NCBI RefSeq assembly: GCF_051020765.1
Contig: NW_027469085.1
Coordinates: 620,001-684,000 of the forward strand
Direction: 5' to 3'
DNA from: Lasioglossum baleicum
Taxonomy: Eukaryota; Arthropoda; Insecta; Hymenoptera; Halictidae
DNA length: 64,000 nucleotides
Position numbers and translations under genes: made by a program. Of the stretch, positions 57,401 through 64,000 are shown piece by piece. Numbering within the stretch: position 1 is the stretch's first letter; the number at the start of each line of letters is the position of its first letter. A model generated the notes under the pieces. The model was not told the DNA's origin and ran no database searches. It worked only from the letters and a program-made list of their open reading frames with translations.

Positions 57401-60400
57401 GCACTGCTGTAAAGCACAAGTGAAAGCTTTTGGATTCGAAGAATTGCAAGCTCTTATTATCACCACTGGTCCAGCGAAACGTGACAATTAAGCTGTACAA
57501 CCCGATATTGCACCAACGCAGAGTGGAACCACGCGCAGGACATCGTTCTGCAACCGTAGCAGAGATGGACCCGTTCGAAGAAAAGGCGACCATTCACAAA
57601 GGGTCATTTCGATTCGTCGGAGAACGACGTGATAAAGAAAAGTTGGAATTTATTCTGCGAGGCTCTCCGTCTCACTGGTGAGACAGGACCGAAGCCTCCG
57701 CAAAAATATAAACAATTATCGTCCCCCTCCTCAACGGGTCGCGGTAAAATTATCAAACGTTGAACGGCCCGCTGCTATAAAAAGGTTGGTGAGCACTGCT
57801 GTAAAGCACAAGTGAAAGCTTTTGGATTCGAAGAATTGCAAGCTCTTAATATCACCATAGGTCTTGCGAACCCTGAGAATTAAGCTGTGGAGCCCAATAT
57901 TGCACCAAGACAGAGTGGAACCACGCGCAGGACATCGTTCTGCAACCGTAGCAGATATGGACCCGTTCGAAGAATACGCGACCATCCACAAAGGGTCATT
58001 TCGATTCGTCGGTTGACGACGTGATAAAGAAAAGTTAGAATTTATTCTACGGGGCTCTCCGTCTCACTGGTGAGACAGGACCGAAGCCTCCGCAAAAATA
58101 TAAACAATTATCGTCCCCCTCCTCAACGGGACGCGGTAAAATTATCAAACGTTGACCGGTTAGCGACTATAAAAAGTTTGGGGAGCACTGCTGTGAAGCA
58201 CAAGTGAAAGCTTTTGGATTCGAAGAATTGCAAGCTCTTGTTATCACCACTGGTCCAGCGAAACGTGACAATTAAGCTGTACAACCCGATATTGCACCAA
58301 CGCAGAGTGGAACCACGCGCAGGATCTCGTTCTGCAACCGTAGCAGAGATGGACCCGTTCGAAGAATACGCGACCATCCACAAAGGGTCATTTCGATTCG
58401 TCGGAGAACGACGTGATAAAGAAAAGTTGGAATTTATTCTGCGAGGCTCTCCGTCTCACTGGTGAGACAGGACCGAAGCATCCGCAAAAATATAAACAAT
58501 TATCGTCCCCCTCCTCAACGGGTCGCGGTAAAATTATCAAACGTTGAACGGCCCGCTGCTATAAAAAGGTTGGTGAGCACTGCTGTAAAGCACAAGTGAG
58601 AGCTTTTGGATTCGAAGAATTGCAAGCTCTTAATATCACCATAGGTCTTGCGAACCCTGAGAATTAAGCTGTGGAGCCCAATATTGCACCAAGACAGAGT
58701 GGAACCACGCGCAGGACATCGTTCCGCTACCGTAGCAGAGATGGACCCGTTCGAAGAATACGCGACCATCCACAAAGGGTCATTTCGATTCGTCGGTTGA
58801 CGACGTGATAAAGAAAAGTTGGAATTTATTCTGCGAGGCTCCCCGTCTCACTGGTGAGACAGGGCCGAAGCCTCCGCAAAAATATAAACAATTATCGTCC
58901 CCCTCCTCAACGGGACGTGGTAAAATTATCAAACGTTGACCGGTTAGCGACTATAAAAAGTTTGGGGAGCACTGCTGTAAAGCACAAGTGAAAGCTTTTG
59001 GATTCGAAGAATTGCAAGCACTTATTATCACCACTGGTCCAGCGAAACGTGACAATTAAGCAGTACAACCCGATATTGCACCAACGCAGAGTGGAACCAC
59101 GCGCAGGATCTCGTTCTGCAACCGTAGCAGAGATGGACCCGTTCGAAGAAAAGGCGACCATTCACAAAGGGTCATTTCGATTCGTCGGAGAACGACGTGA
59201 TAAAGAAAAGTTGGAATTTATTCTGCGAGGCTCTCCGTCTCACTGGTGAGACAGGACCGAAGCCTCCGCAAAAATATAAACAATTATCGTCCCCCTCCTC
59301 AACGGGTCGCGGTAAAATTATCAAACGTTGAACGGCCCGCTGCTATAAAAAGGTTGGTGAGCACTGCTGTAAAGCACAAGTGAAAGCTTTTGGATTCGAA
59401 GAATTGCAAGCTCTTAATATCACCATAGGTCTTGCGAACCCTGAGAATTAAGCTGTGGAGCCCAATGTTGCACCAAGACAGAGTGGAACCACGCGCAGGA
59501 CATCGTTCTGCAACCGTAGCAGATATGGACCCGTTCGAAGAATACGCGACCATCCACAAAGGGTCATTTCGATTCGTCGGTTGACGACGTGATAAAGAAA
59601 AGTTAGAATTTATTCTGCGGGGCTCTCCGTCTCACTGGTGAGACAGGACCGAAGCCTCCGCAAAAATATAAACAATTATCGTCCCCCTCCTCAACGGGAC
59701 GTGGTAAAATTATCAAACGTTGACCGGTTCGCGACTATAAAAAATTTGGGGGGCACTGCTGTAAAGCACAAGTGAAAGCTTTTTGATTCGAAGAATTGCA
59801 AGCTCTTATTATCACCACTGGTCCAGCGAAACGTGACAATTAAGCTGTACAACCCAATATTGCACCAACGCAGAGTGGAACCACGCGCAGGATCTCGTTC
59901 TGCAACTGTAGCAGAGATGGGTGCGTTCGAAGAATACGCGACCATCAACGAAGGTTATTTCGATTCGTCGGTTGACGACGTGATAAAGAAAAATTGGAAT
60001 TTATTCTGCGAGGCTCTCCGTCTCACTGGTGAGTCAGGGCCGAAGGCGCCGCAAAAAATAAACAATTATCGTCCCCCTCCTCCTCCAAAAGGTTGGTGCG
60101 CACTGCTGTAAAGCACAAGTGAAAGCTTTTGGATTCGAAGAATTGCAAGCTCTTATTATCACCACTGGTCCAGCGAAACGTGACAATTAAGCTGTACAAC
60201 CCGATATTGCACCAACGCAGAGTGGAACCACGCGCAGGATCTCGTTCTGCAACCGTAGCAGAGATGGGCGCGTTTGAAGAATCCGCGATCATCCACGAAG
60301 GGTATTTCGATTCGTCGGTTGACGACGTGATAAAGAAAAGTTGGTATTTGTTCTGCGAGGCTCCCCGTCCCACTGGCGAGGCGGGGCCGAAGCCTCCGCA

Positions 60401-63180
60401 AGAATATAAACAATTAACGTCTCGCCCCTCATCGGGGCGCGGTAAAATTATCAAACGTTGACCGGTTCACGACTATAAAAAGTTTGGGGAGCACTGCTGT
60501 AAAGCACAAGTGAGAGCTTTTGGATTCGAAGAATTGCTAGCTCTTAATATCACCATAGGTCTTGCGAACCCTGAGAATTAAGCTGTGGAGCCCAATATTG
60601 CACCAAGACAGAGTGGAACCACGCGCAGGACATCGTTCTGCAACCGTAGCAGAGATGGACCCGTTCGAAGAATACGCGACCATCCACAAAGGGTCATTTC
60701 GATTCGTCGGAGAACGACGTGATAAAGAAAAATTGTAATTTATTCTGCGAGGCTCCCCGTCCCACTGACGAGGCGGGGCCGAAGCCTCCGCAAGAATATA
60801 AACTATTAACGTCTCGCCCCTCATCGGGGCGCGGTAAAATTATCAAACGTTGACCGGTTTGCGACTATAAAAAGTTTGGGGAGCACTGCTGTAAAGCACA
60901 AGTGAGAGCTTTTGGATTCGAAGAATTGCAAGCTCTTAATATCACCATAGGTCTTGCGAGCCCTGAGAATTAAGCGGTGGAGCCCAATATTGCACCAAGA
61001 CAGAGTGGAACCACGCGCAGGACATCGTTCTGCAACCGTAGCAGAGATGGACCCGTTCGAAGAATACGCGACCATCCACAAAGGGTCATTTCGATTCGTC
61101 GGAGAACGACGTGATAAAGAAAAATTGTAATTTATTCTGCGAGGCTCCCCGTCCCACTGACGAGGCGGGGCCGAAGCCTCCGCAAGAATATAAACTATTA
61201 ACGTCTCGCCCCTCATCGGGGCGCGGTAAAATTATCAAACGTTGACCGGTTCGCGGCTATAAAAAGTTTGGGGAGCACTGCTGTACAGCACAAGTGAGAG
61301 CTTTTGGATTCGAAGAATTGCAAGCTCTTCATATCACCATAGGTCTTGCGAGCCCTGAGAATTAAGCTGTGGAGCCCAATATTGCACCAAGACAGAGTGG
61401 AACCACGCGCAGGACATCGTTCTGCAACCGTAGCAGAAATGGACCCGTTCGAAGAATACGCGGCCATCCACAAAGGGTATTTCGATTCGTCGGAGAACGA
61501 CGTGATAAAGAAAAATTGGAATTTATTCTGCGAGGCTCTCCGTCTCACTGGTGAGACAGGGCCGAAGCCGCCGCAAAAAATAAACAATTATCGTCCCCCT
61601 CCTCCTCCAAAAGGTTGGTGCGCACTGCTGTAAAGCACAAGTGAGAGCTTTTGGATGCGAAGAATTGCAAGCTCTTAATATCACCATAGGTCTTGCGAAC
61701 CCTGAGAATTAAGCTGTGGAGCCCAATAAAGCACCAAGACAGAGTGGAAACACGCGCAGGACATCGTTCTGCAACCGTAGCAGAGATGGACCCGTTCGAA
61801 GAATACGCGACCATCCACAAAGGGTCATTTCGATTCGTCGGAGAACGACGTGATAAAGAAAAATTGGAATTTATTCTGCGAGGGTCCCCGTCCCACTGAC
61901 GAGGCGGGGCCGAAGCCTCCGCAAGAATATAAACAATTAACGTCTCGCCCCTCATCGGGGCGCGGTAAAATTATCAAACGTTGACCGGTTCGCGGCTATA
62001 AAAAGTTTGGGGAGCACTGCTGTACAGCACAAGTGAGAGCTTTTGGATTCGAAGAATTGCAAGCTCTTCATATCACCATAGGTCTTGCGAGCCCTGAGAA
62101 TTAAGCTGTGGAGCCCAATATTGCACCAAGACAGAGTGGAACCACGCGCAGGACATCGTTCTGCAACCGTAGCAGTGATGGACCCGTTCGAAGAATACGC
62201 AACCATCCACAAAGGGTCATTTCGATTCGTCGGAGAACGACGTGATAAAGAAAAATTGTAATTTATTCTGCGAGGCTCCCCGTCCCACGGACGAGGCGGG
62301 GCCGAAGCCTCCGCAAGAATATATACAATTAACGGCTCGCCCCTCATCGGGGCGCGGTAAAATTATCAAACGTTGACCGGTTCGCGGCTATAAAAAGTTT
62401 GGGGAGCACTGCTGTACAGCACAAGTGAGAGCTTTTGGATTCGAAGAATTGCAAGCTCTTAATTTCAACATCGGTCTTGCGAGCCCTGAGAATTAAGCTG
62501 TGGAGCCCAATATTGCACCAAGACAGAGTGGAACCACGCGCAGGATATCGTCCTGCAACCGTATCAGAAATGGACCCGTTCGAAGAATACGCGACCATCC
62601 ACAAAGGGTATTTCGAGTCGTCGGAGAACGACGTGATAAAGAAAAATTGGAATTTATTCTGCGAGGCTCTCCGTCTCACTGTTGAGACAGAGCCGATGCC
62701 TCCGCAAAAAATAAACAATTATCGTCCCCCTCCTCCTCCAAAAGGTTGGTGCGCACTGCTGTAAAGCACAAGTGAAAGCTTTTTGATTCGAAGAATTGCA
62801 AGCTCTTATTATCACCACTGGTCCAGCGAAACGTGACAATTAAACTGTACAACCCAATATTGCACCAAGAGAGAGTGGAACCACGCCGCAGGATATCGTT
62901 CTGCAACCGTAGCAGAAATGGACCCGTTCGAAGAATACGCGACCATCCACAAAGGGTATTTCGATTCGTCGGAGAACGACGTGATAAAGAAAAATTGGAA
63001 TTTATTCTGCGAGGCTCTCCATCTCACTGGTGAGACAGGGCCGAAGCCTCCGCAAAAAATAAACAATTATCGTCCCCCTCCTCCTCCAAAAGGTTGGTGC
63101 GCACTGCTGTAAAGCACAAGTGAAAGCTTTTTGATTCGAAGAATTGCAATCTCTTATTATCACCACTGGTCCAGCGAAAC

Positions 63181-63459
63181 GTGACAATTAAGCTGTACAA
63201 CCCAGTATTGCACCAACGCAGAGTGGAACCACGCGCAGGATCTCGTTCTGCAACTGTAGCACAGATGGGCGCGTTCGAAGAATACGCGACCATCCACGAA
63301 GGTTATTTCGATTCGTCGGTTGACGACGTGATAAAGAAAAATTGGAATTTATTCTGCGAGGCTCTCCGTCTCACTGGTGAGACAGGGCCGAAGCCGCCGC
63401 AAAAAATAAACAATTATCGTCCCCCTCCTCCTCCAAAAGGTTGGTGCGCACTGCTGTAA
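63181..63459 (+). other. Representative short-monomer frame ending in Cys-Ala-Leu-Leu, coding status unproven
   Basis: Short monomers keep a plus-strand frame open for 92 codons. Its last 64 or 65 residues start at an internal ATG, contain a HEGYFDSS box and a KKNWNLFCE box, pass through a run of five prolines and stop after CALL. The same frame is open in nearly every short monomer of the window. In long monomers the 43 extra bases replace the end with a basic tail. I recognise no family with confidence. Conservation follows from the recency of the repeat and is not evidence of translation. Confidence 0.25.
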
Positions 63460-64000
63460 AGCACAAGTGAAAGCTTTTGGATTCGAAGAATTGCAAGCTC
63501 TTAATATCACCATAGGTCTTGCGAACCCTGAGAATTAAGCTGTGGAGCCCAATATTGCACCAAGACAGAGTGGAACCACGCGCAGGATATCGTTCTGCAA
63601 CCGTAGCAGAAATGGACCCGTTCGAAGAATACGCGACCATCCACAAAGTGTCATTTCGATTCGTCGGAGAACGACGTGATAAAGAAAAGTTGGAATTTAT
63701 TCTGCGAGGCTCTCCGTCTCACTGGTGAAACAGGGCCGAAGCCGCCGCAAAAAATAAACAATTATCGTCCCCCTCCTCCTCCAAAAGGTTGGTGCGCACT
63801 GCTGTAAAGCACAAGTGAAAGCTTTTGGATTCGAAGAATTGCAACCTCTTATTATCACCACTGGTCCAGCGAAACGTGACAATTAAGCTGTACAACCCGA
63901 TATTGCACCAACGCAGAGTGGAACCACACGCAGGATCTCGTTCTGCAACCGTAGCAGAGATGGGCGCGTTCGAAGAATACGCGATCATCCACGAAGGGTA

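Larger units (their letters stand above)
13075..64000 (+). repeat. Satellite array, right block
   Basis: The same array continues to the right edge of the window in the same orientation, about 51 kb without another interruption. Long monomers predominate. Short monomers recur near 13679, 14430, 14765, 17462, 18984, 22072, 23202, 24332, 24679, 25809, 26939, 34729, 37429, 40907, 43604, 46301, 49779, 51693, 52823, 55131, 56262, 57392, 60091, 61613, 62744, 63092, 63439 and 63783. Monomers with GGGTCATTTCG are one base longer than those with GGGTATTTCG, which explains the 392 versus 391 bp periods. Higher-order repeats are listed separately. Nothing that looks like a host gene, tRNA or rRNA lies in this block. 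Confidence 0.97.

Noticed and set aside
62833..63459. Heterotrimeric G-protein gamma subunit, because of small size and CALL end
   Set aside because: The body lacks the N-terminal coiled coil and the Asn-Pro-Phe region typical of G gamma proteins. Only the last four residues agree.
1..64000. CRISPR array or bacterial repeat locus
   Set aside because: The periods are 347-392 bp with no short repeat/unique spacer pattern. The nested element is a eukaryotic LTR retrotransposon.
1..64000. Tandem rRNA, 5S, tRNA or snRNA genes
   Set aside because: No cloverleaf with A and B boxes or conserved rRNA core was recognised in the monomer. The only tRNA-like sequence is the 18-nt primer-binding site.
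1..64000. Hundreds of 61-143 codon frames as separate genes
   Set aside because: They recur with the monomer on both strands and in overlapping frames, share the same sequence, and lack any recognised domain. They are open because the repeat unit is open.

Overview
This window looks like eukaryotic, probably insect, heterochromatin. No ordinary host gene, tRNA or rRNA was recognised. About 59 kb of the 64 kb (1-8063 and 13071-64000) is one head-to-tail satellite array, all in one orientation, with roughly 150 monomers (estimated from period lengths). There are two length classes. Long monomers are 391-392 bp. Short monomers are about 347 bp and differ by one internal deletion of about 43 bp plus one base. 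Diagnostic variants fall into higher-order repeats (HORs) and nested segmental duplications of 783, 784, 1522, 1914, 2607, 2697, 3044, 4565 and 4569 bp, with longer-range copies 7-10 kb apart. This pattern is typical of unequal exchange and gene conversion in centromeric or pericentromeric satellites, but nothing in the window proves a centromere.

The array is interrupted once, by a 5,007-bp Ty3/Gypsy-type LTR retrotransposon on the minus strand (8064-13070). It sits between 4-bp target-site duplications (GTAC). The two 1,091-bp LTRs match end to end with four visible differences (about 99.6% identity). A tRNA-Leu-type primer-binding site and a polypurine tract are in the expected places. The interior is only 2.8 kb. 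It encodes a Gag with a CCHC zinc knuckle and, in the -1 frame, a retropepsin followed by a Ser/Asn-rich tail. No reverse transcriptase, RNase H or integrase is present, so the element should depend on enzymes supplied in trans. In the gag/protease overlap, a GGGAAAC slippery heptamer lies in the correct frame. Seven nucleotides downstream is a perfect 10-bp stem that can form an H-type pseudoknot, making a textbook -1 frameshift signal.

The repeat monomers themselves carry open frames on both strands. These include a 64-65 aa plus-strand frame ending in a CaaX-like Cys-Ala-Leu-Leu in short monomers, and 131-143 aa minus-strand frames that overlap head-to-tail by ATGA. These frames repeat because the DNA repeats, so I treat them as satellite structure rather than genes. 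Host assignment (insect, possibly Hymenoptera) is an inference from the element's style and is not secure.
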